Assembly: GCA_025963485.1 (NCBI GenBank)
Contig: JAOQAO010000007.1
Coordinates: 1-43,916, forward strand
Length of the DNA: 43,916 nucleotides
From: Bacteroidota bacterium
GTDB lineage: Bacteria > Bacteroidota > Bacteroidia > Chitinophagales > LD1
Reading direction: 5' to 3'
Shown in pieces: positions 27,241-36,918 of the stretch. The stretch's first letter is position 1. Every line of letters begins with the position of its first letter. The notes beneath the pieces are model-generated. The model was not told where the DNA came from. It saw only the letters and a list, made by a program, of their open reading frames with translations, and made no database searches. The position numbers and the translations under genes were made by a program.

Positions 27241-27266
27241 AAAAACCACCAGTGATGGCGGTTTTT
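27241..27266. terminator. Bidirectional intrinsic terminator
   Basis: AAAAACCACC-AGTGAT-GGCGGTTTTTT forms a 10-bp stem with one A-C mismatch, with a T-run on the plus strand and an A-run (T on minus) on the other side. It lies between the acidic-protein gene and the converging gene ending at 27342. Confidence 0.75.
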
Positions 27267-27341
27267 TATTTATAAACGAAAGCAATATATCAGGACGATA
27301 GTGGTTTATCCTTATTATTTTATAGAATAGAATGGTCTGCT

Positions 27342-27635
27342 TTACCTGGCCTGTAAGGCCGGTTTGGGTTCTACGATAGAATCTGTCGCCTTCTGCGCCA
27401 GCCATCTGGTCACAAACGTGGTCGCGATAGATATGGCTAGCCGTCTTACCAGAGCTACTCTTGCTATGCCATACGTTACGATCAGCACCAGAGTCACTCT
27501 TTTGAGCACCGTGACATAATTGATCTCCTCTTCGCTTCCTGGCTCTTGCCCAGTCAGCAGTGCGAGGACTTCTTCTTTGATTCTTTCATAGTTTCCACTT
27601 TCCGGGGTTTCTTCTTTTCTCTTCCTCGTTGCCAT
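27342..27635 (-). CDS. Small protein with a membrane segment, function unknown
   Basis: 97 residues. The charged N-terminus (MATRKRKEETPESGNYERIKEEVLALL) is followed by a hydrophobic stretch (VTLVLIVTYGIARVALVRRLAISIATTFVTRWL), consistent with one or two membrane helices. It lies 18 bp downstream of the YtxH-like gene on the same strand, so the two are probably cotranscribed. Pairings of YtxH-like and small membrane genes are typical of Bacteroidota envelope-stress loci; the role here is inferred from context only. Confidence 0.65.
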   Translation of the reverse strand: MATRKRKEETPESGNYERIKEEVLALLTGQEPGSEEEINYVTVLKRVTLVLIVTYGIARVALVRRLAISIATTFVTRWLAQKATDSIVEPKPALQAR

Positions 27636-27653
27636 GATCTTTGATTTTTGGGG

Positions 27654-27902
27654 TTATCCTTCTGTATTTTCTATTCCTTCTGCCAGTCCACTATTCGTTG
27701 CGAGCTTCTCTTTCAGGTCTCCGAGATAGTCGCGGCTGTCCTCTATCAGATTTTGTACTCTCAGGTTGAGTTGCTCGCCTGCTTCGCTCATAGCGTCTTT
27801 GATATCCTGAGCGGCTTCACTGTCTGATATAGCTATACCTACAGCCACACCTGCGGCGGCTCCCGCCAGCACGCCGAGCAATACTTTTGTTGTGTCTTTC
27901 AT
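27654..27902 (-). CDS. YtxH-like small membrane protein
   Basis: 82 residues from ATG 27902 (MKDTTKVLLGVLAGAAAGVAVGIAIS). The Gly/Ala-rich N-terminal transmembrane helix, with short charged residues before it, is the signature of YtxH-domain (gas-vesicle/general-stress-like) proteins. The rest is an amphipathic helix (QDIKDAMSEAGEQLNLRVQNLIEDSRDYLGDLKEKL). A longer frame upstream starts at 27956 but adds residues not typical of the family. Family members are associated with general stress responses; the molecular function is unknown. Confidence 0.75.
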   Translation of the reverse strand: MKDTTKVLLGVLAGAAAGVAVGIAISDSEAAQDIKDAMSEAGEQLNLRVQNLIEDSRDYLGDLKEKLATNSGLAEGIENTEG

Positions 27903-28065
27903 GATATTTTCTTTTGTACATGATATAAGGACGAAAAACCATGCCATTTTAGCCAAACCATTCTTTATGGTAGTCAGGCGTTTAACGCCGCACTGGGTCT
28001 ATCCTTTGTATACATTGCATAGGAAAGTCTTTCCCCATTCCATGTTTATTGCGTAAAATTAGCCA

Positions 28066-28437
28066 ATGAAATACATACTATCACTGATCATTCTCATCTC
28101 CTGCTATGATATTCATGCTCAGGCAGGCATGGACAAGATGAAGCAATACTATTTTGTCATGCTCTCCAAAGGCCCGCACAGAGATCAGGACTCCATCACT
28201 GCAGACAAAATACAAGCTGCCCACATGGCCAATATACAGCGCCTCGCCAAAGATGGCAAACTCATCGTCGCTGGCCCCTTTATGGATGATAGCAACTGGC
28301 GGGGTATTTTCATCTTCGATGCAAAAGATCAGAAAGAAGTAGAATCAATACTCCAAACCGATCTGGCCATCTCATCAGGCAGGCTCAACTACGAGGTACA
28401 TCCCTGGCTGACGGAGAGAGGGACTTGCTTTAAGTAA
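28066..28437 (+). CDS. YciI-like (YCII domain) exported protein
   Basis: 123 residues. A short signal peptide (MKYILSLIILISCYDIHAQ) precedes a YCII-type alpha/beta domain: YYFVMLSKGPHRDQDSITADKIQAAHMANIQRLAKDGKLIVAGPFMDDSNWRGIFIFDAKDQKEVESIL. The conserved His of AAHMANIQ and the Asp of GPFMDD match YciI positions. YciI proteins are small ferredoxin-fold enzymes or regulators with poorly known substrates; an exported version is common in Bacteroidota. Sequence similar to a -7 box (TAAAATTAG) lies just upstream of the ATG. It converges on the giant T9SS gene. Confidence 0.8.
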   Translation: MKYILSLIILISCYDIHAQAGMDKMKQYYFVMLSKGPHRDQDSITADKIQAAHMANIQRLAKDGKLIVAGPFMDDSNWRGIFIFDAKDQKEVESILQTDLAISSGRLNYEVHPWLTERGTCFK

Positions 28438-28447
28438 ATAACATAAA

Positions 28448-28473
28448 GACCGGTTTCCATGCTATTGCCGGTC
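28448..28473. terminator. Weak hairpin between converging genes
   Basis: GACCGG and CCGGTC flank a 14-nt loop, between the stop at 28437 and the converging stop at 28549. There is no strong T-run on either side (CTTTATG on minus), so terminator function is uncertain. Confidence 0.3.
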
Positions 28474-28548
28474 GCTGACCTACTGCCCCATTTCTCTGCG
28501 GGCTCAATTGCATTCCCCTTATCCTCTGTGCCCTCTGTGATACTTGTA

Positions 28549-31500
28549 TTACCTTATCAGCGTCACACTTCCTTTCAGTTTGAAGGTCCGCTCTCCGTTG
28601 TGATCCATTCCTACGAAATCTGCTACATAGACATACACACCCGGTTCCTGCAGGACGCCTTTGTATTTGCCATCCCACTTGCCATAGAGGTCTGTAGTTT
28701 CAAATACCTTCTCACCCCAGCGGTCAAATATTCTCATCTGGAATAGCTTGGCCTCGCATGCAAAATTTGCCTCAAAGAAATCATTGATTCCATCGCTGTT
28801 TGGTGTGAAGGCATTAGGCATCACGATCCGGCAATCGCAATCATGGAAGGTGATCGTGCTCGACTCCGTCAGCGATCCGCAACTGTTAGACACGGTCACA
28901 TAGTATACACCATCAGCCTTGACAGTCACTACCGGCGCATTGGATGTGACACCTGCCCATTGATAGCTGGTCGCATTGAGCGTGGTCGCATCGAGCGTGA
29001 CCGAGTCGCCATCACAAAGGGTCACAGAGTCTGGCAGTTGGAATGTTCCTAGCGGTACCATGGTCCCTATGGAGATCGTATCTGTTCCTGTACATCCGTT
29101 TGATGTCACAGTGACCTGGTAGGTACCCGGCGCGTGGATCGTTATAGTAGGTTGTGTACTGCTCGTACTCCACAGGTACGCCGTCGCGGACGCCGTTGTG
29201 GCATCCAGTATCACAGAGTCTCCCGGGCATATCGCGGGTTTGCTGGCCGTGATATGCGGCTGAAGGGCAGAGAGTATGCTCACAGATACAGGAGCGGATA
29301 CCGGACCCGGGCAGCCACCCTGTATAGCTGATACAGTATATGTACCCGCAGCGTATACAGTTATACTTTGCGTCGTGGCGCTATTGCTCCACGTATTGCC
29401 CGTAGCATAGCTGGACGTCAGTATCACACTATCCCCCGCGCAGAATGCCAGCGGCCCTGATGCCGAAATGGCCGGTGCTGCCGGTATCGGATTGACGGTG
29501 ACTATCACAGCTGCAGATGGAGGGCTTGCACATCCATTGACCGTCTGTGTGACGGTATACGATCCTGCTGCATAGACAGTGATGCTCTGCGTGGTGGCAT
29601 TATTGCTCCATGTATTGCCGGTCGCTGCACTCGATGTCAGCCTCACACTATCCCCCTGGCAGAAAGTGGTCGGCCCACTCGCTGTGATCGACGGCGCAGG
29701 AGGTCCGTTATTGACGCCCACCGTCACACTATCAGTGATTTGGCAGCCGAGGCTGTCAGTGACTGTCACAGCGTAGTTGCCTGATACTACATTGCTCACT
29801 GTCGCAGTAGTACCTGCATTCGGATTCCATACATAGGTATATGAACCGGTACCACCTGTCGCATTGACCTGCGCTGAGCCATTACTCACACCGCAGTCGG
29901 CATTTACCGATTGCATAGTAGATGAGAGCGCAATTGGTTCCGTGATCGTGGTGCTCATTACCGCGATACAGTTGGTCGCATCATGCACCGTCACTGTATA
30001 CGCTCCCGTAGGGAGATTAACTGCGCTATCTATTGCCGATACATTCGGTGACCATGTGAACGTATACGGCGGAACCCCGCCAGATGTGCCCACTACTATT
30101 TTCCCCGTACTTCCGCCATTACAGTTTTCATTTACCTGCGTAGTGATGCTTACGGTAGGTGCGCCGGAGTTGCTGACCGCACCCGTGCCGACACCTGTAC
30201 ATTGGTTAGCATCAGTCACTGTCACTGTATATCCACCCGCAGCGAGCGCAGTATCCGTCACGCTCGTGATGCTGCCACCCGCGGACCATAGGTAGCTTAG
30301 TGTACCTGTACTGTTTGTGGTGGTAGCAGTAGCTGTACCATTGCTGGCTCCGCAGCTTGCGGCAGTAGTCGCTACGGTGACACCCATCGCTACAGGCTCG
30401 GTGATCGTCACAGTGATCGTAGACAGGCAGTTGTTATTATCTGTCACGGAGCAGCTATATGTATTGGCTGAAAGCCCGACAGCAGAATCATTGACACTCA
30501 CCGCCGGTGACCACACATATGTATATGGAGTAACGCCACCCGTTACATTCAGGAATATTTTGCCATTGCTTCCGCCGTTGCAGGTCACATTCTGCTGAGA
30601 CCCAAGCGTCACATTCACGCCCGATAGCGGAGAGACATTGGCAGATACTGTGGTACTGCATCCGTTGGCATCCTGTACAGTTACATTGTAAGTGCCCTGC
30701 GCAAGGTTGGTCGCAGAGTCCACTGTGCTTACATTCGGCGACCAGGTGTATGTGTATGCAGGTGTACCGCCGGTAGTAGTGAGCACGACTTTGCCGTTAT
30801 TATTGCCGCAGGTAGCCACGGTAGTAGCGGCAGTCACACCGAGCGCAGCGGCTGGCTGTGTTATTGTAAAGGATGCAGTGCCCGAGCAGTTATTGATATC
30901 ATGCACCGTCACCGTATAGGTGCCGGCTATAAGGTTCACAGCCGAATCCGCAGTGCTTACATTAGGTGACCATGTATAAGTGATAGGACTGGTACCTCCG
31001 GTCACCGTGACATGCGCAGCGCCATCATTTCCTCCAAAACATTTTACATTGGTCGTGGCTCCCGGTGATACATTGATCGCAGGGGAAACAGTGATCGCCT
31101 GCGAAGTAGTGACCGTACATCCTTTGGCATCCGTCACGGTCACACTATAGGTATTTGCACCGAGATTGACGGCAGAGTCGTTCGTGCTTATATTCGGCGA
31201 CCATACATAGCTATATGCAGGCGTACCTCCTGTCACAGTGAGTACGATCTTTCCGTTATTATTTCCGCAGCTTCCCTGCGTCACAGCTTTGGTGACACCG
31301 AGTACTGCAGGCTGTGCTATATTAAATGAAATAGTACCCGAGCAGTTATTGGCGTCATGCACAGTCACATCATAGGTACCTGCAATCAGGTTGATCGCTG
31401 AGTCATTAGTGCTGACATTTGGTGACCAGATATAGGTATACGGTATAGTACCACCGGTCGCGATGACATGCGCAGTACCATTGCTTCCCCCGAAACAGGA

Positions 31501-34500
31501 TACATCTGTTTTGACACCCGGTGATACAGAGAATCCTGAAGATGATACCACCGTAGCCGAAGAAGTAATACTACAACCCTTCGAATCGGTGACGGTGACA
31601 TTATACGACCCCACACCGAGGTTAATAGCAGAATCCACAGTGCTCACATTCGGCGACCATAGATAAGAATAGGCTGGTGTACCTCCCGTCACCGTGAACA
31701 CAACCCTGCCGTTATTATTGCCGCATGTAGCCGCTACGGTCGTATTGCTGATACCTAAAGCCGTCGGCTGAGTGATAGTAAACGACGCCGTACCGGAACA
31801 ATTATTTGCATCATGCACTGTGACTGTATAGGTACCCTGAATAAGATTGAACGCAGAGTCAACGACACTTGCCGATCCAGTCCATGCATAAGTATAAGGA
31901 ATCGTACCGCCACTCACGGTCACATGCGCCGAACCATTATTTCCACCAAAGCAGGATACATTGCGCGTAGCGCCAGGGGAAACTGTGATCCCCGCTGCTG
32001 CAGTCACAGATACCGATGTCGCAAAAGTACATCCCTTAGAATCGGTGATCGTCACATTATAAGTAGCGACCCCGAGATTGAGCGCGGAATCGGTTGTACT
32101 AACATTTGGCGACCAGACGTATGAGTAGGCTGGTGTACCACCGCTGGCGTGTAAAACTATTTTACCATTGCTATTGCCGCAAGTAGCCTGCGTCATCACA
32201 GGTGCAGCATTCACTGCCGTCGGCTGAGTGATCGTAAATGAAGCTGTGCCCGAGCAGTTATTGGCATCATGTACCGTAACCGTATACGTTCCTTGAGTAA
32301 GATTGAACGCAGAGTCGACAGTACTCGCAGACCCCGTCCACGCATATGTATATGGTATCGTACCGCCCGATACTGTCACGTGCGCCGAACCGTTATTACC
32401 TCCAAAGCAGGATACATTGCGCGTCACTCCCGGTGAAACGGTGATACCCGCAGCTGCTGTCACAGATACTGAGGTAGCAAAAGTACATCCCTTAGAATCC
32501 GTGACTGTCACATTATAAGTAGCAACGCCGAGATTGAGTGCGGAGTCGGTTGTGCTGACATTCGGCGACCAGACATATGAATAAGCTGGTGTGCCACCAC
32601 TGGCGTGTAAAACTATTTTACCATTGCTATTGCCGCAAGTAGCTTGCGTCATCACAGGTGCAGCAGTCACTGCCGTCGGCTGAGTGATAGTAAATGAAGC
32701 CGTGCCCGAGCAGTTATTTGCATCATGCACAGTCACGGTGTATGTACCCTGAGTAAGATTGAATGCAGAGTCGACAGTACTCGCGGACCCAGTCCATGCA
32801 TAAGTATATGGTGTCGTGCCCCCTGATACGGTCACATGCGCCGAACCATTATTTCCGCCAAAGCAGAATACATTGCGCGTAGCGCCCGGTGAAACGGTGA
32901 TACCCGCCGCTGCGGTGACAGATACCGAGGTCGGAAAAGTACATCCCTTAGAATCTGTGATCGTCACATTATAAGTAGCGACCCCAAGATTGAGCGCGGA
33001 GTCGGTTGTGCTCACGTTCGGTGACCAGGTGTATGAATATACTGGTGTGCCGCCACTGGCGTGTAAGACTATCTTGCCATTGCTATTGCCGCAAGTCGCT
33101 TGCGTCATCACAGGTGCTGCTGTCACCGCTGGCGGCTGAGTGATGGTAAATGAGGCCGTGCCCGAGCAGTTATTTGCATCATGCACAGTTACGGTGTACG
33201 TTCCTTGCGTAAGATTGAACGCAGAGTCAACGGTACTCGCAGATCCTGTCCATGCATAGGTATATGGTGTCGTACCACCCGAAATTGTCACATGCGCCGA
33301 ACCATTATTCCCACCAAAGCAGGACACATTGCGCGTAGCACCCGGAGAAACGGTGATACCCGCTGCTGCTGTCACAGATACTGATGTAGCAAAGGTACAT
33401 CCCTTAGAATCAGTTATCGTCACATTATAAGTAGCGACGCCGAGATTGAGCGCGGAATCTGTTGTGCTGACATTCGGTGACCAGACATATGAATAAGCTG
33501 GTGTGCCACCACTGGCGTGTAAAACTATCTTGCCATTGTTATTACCACAAGTAGCCTGTGTCATCACAGGTGCAGCAGTCACCGCCGTCGGCTGAGTGAT
33601 AGTGAATGATGCTGTGCCCGAGCAATTATTTGCATCGTGCACGGTCACGCTGTATGTTCCTTGAGTAAGATTAAATGCAGAGTCTACTGTGCTCGCTGAA
33701 CCAGTCCATGCGTAGGTATATGGAATTGTTCCGCCAGATACTGTTACATGCGCCGAACCATTATTCCCGCCAAAGCAGGATACATTGCGGGTCGCTCCCG
33801 GTGAGACAGTGATGCCCGCTGCTGCTGTGAGAGATACCGATGTAGCAAAAGTACATCCCTTAGAATCGGTGATCGTCACATTATAAGTAGCAACGCCGAG
33901 ATTGAGTGCTGAGTCAGTTGTGCTGACATTTGGTGACCACACATAAGAATATGCCGGTGTGCCTCCCGATGCATGCAATACGATCTTACCGTTGTTACTA
34001 CCGCAGCTCGCTTGTGTCATGACGGGTGCCGCCGTCACAGCGGTAGCCGGTTGCGTGATAGTAAATGAAGCCGTGCCTGAGCATCCGTTGGCGTCATGCA
34101 CAGTGACAGTATATGTCCCTTGACCAAGATTGAATGCAGAGTCGACAGTGCTCGCCGAACCGGTCCATGCATAGGTATACGGTGTAGTGCCACTCGCTGC
34201 AGTGACATGAGCTGAGCCGTTAGCTCCTCCGAAGCAAGATACATTTCTTGTGGTGCCGGGTGATACGATCATTGTACAAGGATTGCACGGAGGTAGCGTG
34301 GCAATATTCCATGATGTGACCGTTGTTCCTGCATTGTCTATTACCCGCAGTGTATCAGCTCCCACAGGAGGTGTGACAGTGAGTGTATTACCCGTGTAGA
34401 AAGTACGCCAGCCATATGTGGTCACCCATGTGCCGCCGATACATGACGTGCCTATTACGAATCCCCCCACGCAGTTCCTTCCCGTACTATCCCAGGTTTG

Positions 34501-36669
34501 CCAGGTATATGGTCCTGTACCGCCCGATACGGTCAGTGTGCCCGGGTTTCCGTTTCGGCAGAGTGATACTGCTGTACAGCTGTTCACCACGATGGTCGTT
34601 GAGTCCGTGCCGCATGGCAGCGTATAATATATGGTAAAGGTACCCACACCCGCGACCGAAGGATTGAATGTGCCGTTGGTAGAACTGGTAATACCTGTAC
34701 CGCTCCAGACGCCTCCTGGTGTGACAGCAGTGAAATTGAACGCAGGATCTGTGATACATACCGGAGCATGTGGGCAGATAAAGGCATCGCAACAAATGAC
34801 AGCTATAGCAGGGCAAGCACCGACAGCAAACGACTGTATATAGCCCGTCCTGGCACCCGATCCATTAGTACCTGTAGAGCCCGCCGCTATAAGATTGCCA
34901 CCAGCGGTGACATTTACATCATATACATTAAATGCTGTAGGATAAGTCGCTATCTGGTTGAGGTTAGCGTCATATTTGACGACGCAATTGGTCGAACCAC
35001 AATACACATTACCGCAGCTGTCTATATCGATACCGGTGTTAGAAACATAATTGCCAAAGCCGGAAGTAGTAAACACACCGCCGGGGATCGCACCTGTGCC
35101 AATGATCGCAGCGGTATAAAAATTACGCTTGTGCACCTGATTTCCCCGGTGCGTATATACATATGCTCCAAAGGCTTTGATAGCCGCGATACCATTATTA
35201 TTGCGTCTGAAATCATCACAGCCATAACTAAGTGCATAACTGTTGTTGACGTGAAAAGGACGCGCTCCCGAGGGCAAACAACTGGTCAGCCCCTGATGTA
35301 TATATCCTATCGAATCATGTGTAAGAAAATAATAATTGCCATTGCTACATGCGGTGATGGCACGTACCTCCTGCCCGAGGCCACCTCCACCTGTCACCTG
35401 CACTGAGTTCATCACATTGCCGGCACCCGGATTGATATTATATATATAAGGTGTGACAAAGCCTCCTGTACCACCTACTACGAGCTGTGTCTGATCGCAA
35501 TTGAATGATATACTCCAAAACTCCGGAGTAGCTCCGCCCGCCGGATTATTCTGATTCCAGACCAACGTACCTCCGGTATTTATTTTTTGCATAGAGGCAT
35601 TCGACCCCCGGGTCACATACGAGTTTCCTACATTGTCCGTAGCGAAAGTACCGAGCCAGTCGTTATTGGCAGTGTCATAAGGGGTAGTATAAGTCCACTG
35701 CAGCGCTCCGGCAGAATTATACTTCAATAGCTGCATGGGTGATACTCCACCTATGATATAGACATTTCCTGCCGCATCTTTATCGCACTCCCATACACAA
35801 TCCCACTGCGTGGCAAATGTCGGTGTCTGCGTCCAGGGATCTATGACGATGGTCTTCGCAGCATCATGGTTTTCCACGGAGAAAGAGATGACGTTATCTT
35901 TCAAGACATAAGCAGAAGCCAGTGATGCTTTGCCATCTTCATAAAAAGTGATCGGCGCGTGGTCTGTAAAATCGCCAAAGCGTGAATGTGTTTTGATATT
36001 CCCGTCATTCTGTAGATGCGCATTCTTTGAATACTTCAGCTTCACCAGCGAGATATCGCCACCGGGGCGTACCACTACAGAGTATTTAACACCGCCGTCT
36101 TTGTATATTTCATACACCACATCGATATTAGGATAGAGGTCTTTATAGATCAACTTTTGAAAGGCGGGTATCGCACTTTTGTTGATCAGTTCGCCATCCT
36201 TATCATGAAACGTATAACTATATGTGGCGGTGGCCTCATTCTCCGCTATGATCTTCACATTGGGATTAGCACCTATCCAAAGGGTCCTTAGCTCATCTTT
36301 GTTGACGATCATCCGGTTCTCTTCCTCCTCCATCTTATCATGCTGCTTCGCAGTCATACCTTTTCGCATGCGCTCCCGCTCCTCCCGCTCTTCATGCTCA
36401 CTTTTCTTTGGTGCTTTACGATCTGTCAGCTCGTAGACCACACCTGAAGTAGTGAAATAGAAATTCTGTGCGCCTCCATGATAGGCATACTGCACCTGGC
36501 TATCGAAACCCTGTGCTTCTTTTACTTTGAACTGTCCCTTATTTTGAATGAATACTTTCTGAGCCTCGAGTTTATTTGCCCAGTTAGACCGGTCCTGCCC
36601 GAAAGCAAAATGCATAAAAAACAGAAGGAAGAAACAAATAACAGATACTTGCGCGTAGATTTTCTTCAT
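28549..36669 (-). CDS. Giant T9SS type B surface protein with SprB repeat array
   Basis: 2706 residues from ATG 36669, with signal peptide MKKIYAQVSVICFFLLFFMHFAFGQ. Residues ~30-285 form an N-terminal domain found on many Bacteroidota surface proteins (DUF7948-like: VFIQNKGQF..., FQKLIYKDLYPNIDVVYEIYKDGGVKY, HAPITFYEDG, KTIVIDPW), with a charged EEREERERMRKG insertion. About 285-640 look like a beta-propeller. Then come ten double-SprB units of ~152 residues, several Ig-like segments (SGPTTFCQGDSVRLTSS, ITVYAAGSYTV), and a gliding-motility C-terminal domain (MPNAFTPNSDGINDFFE, FDRWGEKVFETTD, EPGVYVYV), the type B T9SS signal. It is probably a cell-surface adhesin or motility filament protein. 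Six to eight of the SprB units are near-identical in DNA. Confidence 0.95.
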   Translation of the reverse strand: MKKIYAQVSVICFFLLFFMHFAFGQDRSNWANKLEAQKVFIQNKGQFKVKEAQGFDSQVQYAYHGGAQNFYFTTSGVVYELTDRKAPKKSEHEEREERERMRKGMTAKQHDKMEEEENRMIVNKDELRTLWIGANPNVKIIAENEATATYSYTFHDKDGELINKSAIPAFQKLIYKDLYPNIDVVYEIYKDGGVKYSVVVRPGGDISLVKLKYSKNAHLQNDGNIKTHSRFGDFTDHAPITFYEDGKASLASAYVLKDNVISFSVENHDAAKTIVIDPWTQTPTFATQWDCVWECDKDAAGNVYIIGGVSPMQLLKYNSAGALQWTYTTPYDTANNDWLGTFATDNVGNSYVTRGSNASMQKINTGGTLVWNQNNPAGGATPEFWSISFNCDQTQLVVGGTGGFVTPYIYNINPGAGNVMNSVQVTGGGGLGQEVRAITACSNGNYYFLTHDSIGYIHQGLTSCLPSGARPFHVNNSYALSYGCDDFRRNNNGIAAIKAFGAYVYTHRGNQVHKRNFYTAAIIGTGAIPGGVFTTSGFGNYVSNTGIDIDSCGNVYCGSTNCVVKYDANLNQIATYPTAFNVYDVNVTAGGNLIAAGSTGTNGSGARTGYIQSFAVGACPAIAVICCDAFICPHAPVCITDPAFNFTAVTPGGVWSGTGITSSTNGTFNPSVAGVGTFTIYYTLPCGTDSTTIVVNSCTAVSLCRNGNPGTLTVSGGTGPYTWQTWDSTGRNCVGGFVIGTSCIGGTWVTTYGWRTFYTGNTLTVTPPVGADTLRVIDNAGTTVTSWNIATLPPCNPCTMIVSPGTTRNVSCFGGANGSAHVTAASGTTPYTYAWTGSASTVDSAFNLGQGTYTVTVHDANGCSGTASFTITQPATAVTAAPVMTQASCGSNNGKIVLHASGGTPAYSYVWSPNVSTTDSALNLGVATYNVTITDSKGCTFATSVSLTAAAGITVSPGATRNVSCFGGNNGSAHVTVSGGTIPYTYAWTGSASTVDSAFNLTQGTYSVTVHDANNCSGTASFTITQPTAVTAAPVMTQATCGNNNGKIVLHASGGTPAYSYVWSPNVSTTDSALNLGVATYNVTITDSKGCTFATSVSVTAAAGITVSPGATRNVSCFGGNNGSAHVTISGGTTPYTYAWTGSASTVDSAFNLTQGTYTVTVHDANNCSGTASFTITQPPAVTAAPVMTQATCGNSNGKIVLHASGGTPVYSYTWSPNVSTTDSALNLGVATYNVTITDSKGCTFPTSVSVTAAAGITVSPGATRNVFCFGGNNGSAHVTVSGGTTPYTYAWTGSASTVDSAFNLTQGTYTVTVHDANNCSGTASFTITQPTAVTAAPVMTQATCGNSNGKIVLHASGGTPAYSYVWSPNVSTTDSALNLGVATYNVTVTDSKGCTFATSVSVTAAAGITVSPGVTRNVSCFGGNNGSAHVTVSGGTIPYTYAWTGSASTVDSAFNLTQGTYTVTVHDANNCSGTASFTITQPTAVNAAPVMTQATCGNSNGKIVLHASGGTPAYSYVWSPNVSTTDSALNLGVATYNVTITDSKGCTFATSVSVTAAAGITVSPGATRNVSCFGGNNGSAHVTVSGGTIPYTYAWTGSASVVDSAFNLIQGTYTVTVHDANNCSGTASFTITQPTALGISNTTVAATCGNNNGRVVFTVTGGTPAYSYLWSPNVSTVDSAINLGVGSYNVTVTDSKGCSITSSATVVSSSGFSVSPGVKTDVSCFGGSNGTAHVIATGGTIPYTYIWSPNVSTNDSAINLIAGTYDVTVHDANNCSGTISFNIAQPAVLGVTKAVTQGSCGNNNGKIVLTVTGGTPAYSYVWSPNISTNDSAVNLGANTYSVTVTDAKGCTVTTSQAITVSPAINVSPGATTNVKCFGGNDGAAHVTVTGGTSPITYTWSPNVSTADSAVNLIAGTYTVTVHDINNCSGTASFTITQPAAALGVTAATTVATCGNNNGKVVLTTTGGTPAYTYTWSPNVSTVDSATNLAQGTYNVTVQDANGCSTTVSANVSPLSGVNVTLGSQQNVTCNGGSNGKIFLNVTGGVTPYTYVWSPAVSVNDSAVGLSANTYSCSVTDNNNCLSTITVTITEPVAMGVTVATTAASCGASNGTATATTTNSTGTLSYLWSAGGSITSVTDTALAAGGYTVTVTDANQCTGVGTGAVSNSGAPTVSITTQVNENCNGGSTGKIVVGTSGGVPPYTFTWSPNVSAIDSAVNLPTGAYTVTVHDATNCIAVMSTTITEPIALSSTMQSVNADCGVSNGSAQVNATGGTGSYTYVWNPNAGTTATVSNVVSGNYAVTVTDSLGCQITDSVTVGVNNGPPAPSITASGPTTFCQGDSVRLTSSAATGNTWSNNATTQSITVYAAGSYTVTQTVNGCASPPSAAVIVTVNPIPAAPAISASGPLAFCAGDSVILTSSYATGNTWSNSATTQSITVYAAGTYTVSAIQGGCPGPVSAPVSVSILSALQPHITASKPAICPGDSVILDATTASATAYLWSTSSTQPTITIHAPGTYQVTVTSNGCTGTDTISIGTMVPLGTFQLPDSVTLCDGDSVTLDATTLNATSYQWAGVTSNAPVVTVKADGVYYVTVSNSCGSLTESSTITFHDCDCRIVMPNAFTPNSDGINDFFEANFACEAKLFQMRIFDRWGEKVFETTDLYGKWDGKYKGVLQEPGVYVYVADFVGMDHNGERTFKLKGSVTLIR
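31039..34260 (-). repeat. Tandem 456-bp coding repeat (eight units in register)
   Basis: The codons around CFGGNNGS recur with exact spacing. Aligned anchor bases are at 31039, 31495, 31951, 32407, 32863, 33319 and 33775 (456 bp each) and 34234 (459 bp, one extra codon). Another anchor, GTGTAA, lies at 32149, 32605, 33061 and 33517. Units between ~31950 and 34234 are nearly identical at DNA level; the outer ones are more diverged. Each unit encodes two SprB-type repeats, one Cys-rich-Gly type and one TCGNxNGKIVL type. Confidence 0.9.
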
Positions 36670-36905
36670 ACTTGCTTCATTGGAGGTATACACCTCTTTA
36701 GGTTTTAATAAATCGACTTCAGGGTTATTATAAGCTTAAATTTAGTATAACATTTGATTTAAACGAAAGAAAGAAGCCCCGCAATCTTGAAATCGAATAA
36801 CCAACTAATTAACAGGCAATTATTAAAATGTTAAAATAGTTTTAGTCTCTGGCAAGCAACACTGCGTGAGGTATTATTCCGGAGAGGCAATCAGCCCCTT
36901 CTTTA

Positions 36906-36913
36906 TATATTTG
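36906..36913 (+). promoter_or_regulatory. Candidate -7 box (TATATTTG) for the ccm genes
   Basis: An exact TAnnTTTG match ending 5 nt before the ATG at 36919, so a transcript from it would be leaderless. No clear TTTG -33 was found. The gap 36670-36905 also contains a small hairpin (GAGGT-ATAC-ACCTC at 36691-36704) in the leader of the giant minus-strand gene, but no gene. Confidence 0.4.
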
Positions 36914-36918
36914 CTGTG

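Noticed and set aside
31039-34260. Regular direct repeats that could suggest a CRISPR-like array
   Set aside because: The period is 456 bp, the repeats are coding and translated as SprB units, and there are no unique short spacers or cas genes.
34768-35406. 212-residue plus-strand open frame inside the giant minus-strand gene
   Set aside because: It overlaps the propeller-like region of a clear 2706-residue protein and has no domain-like pattern.
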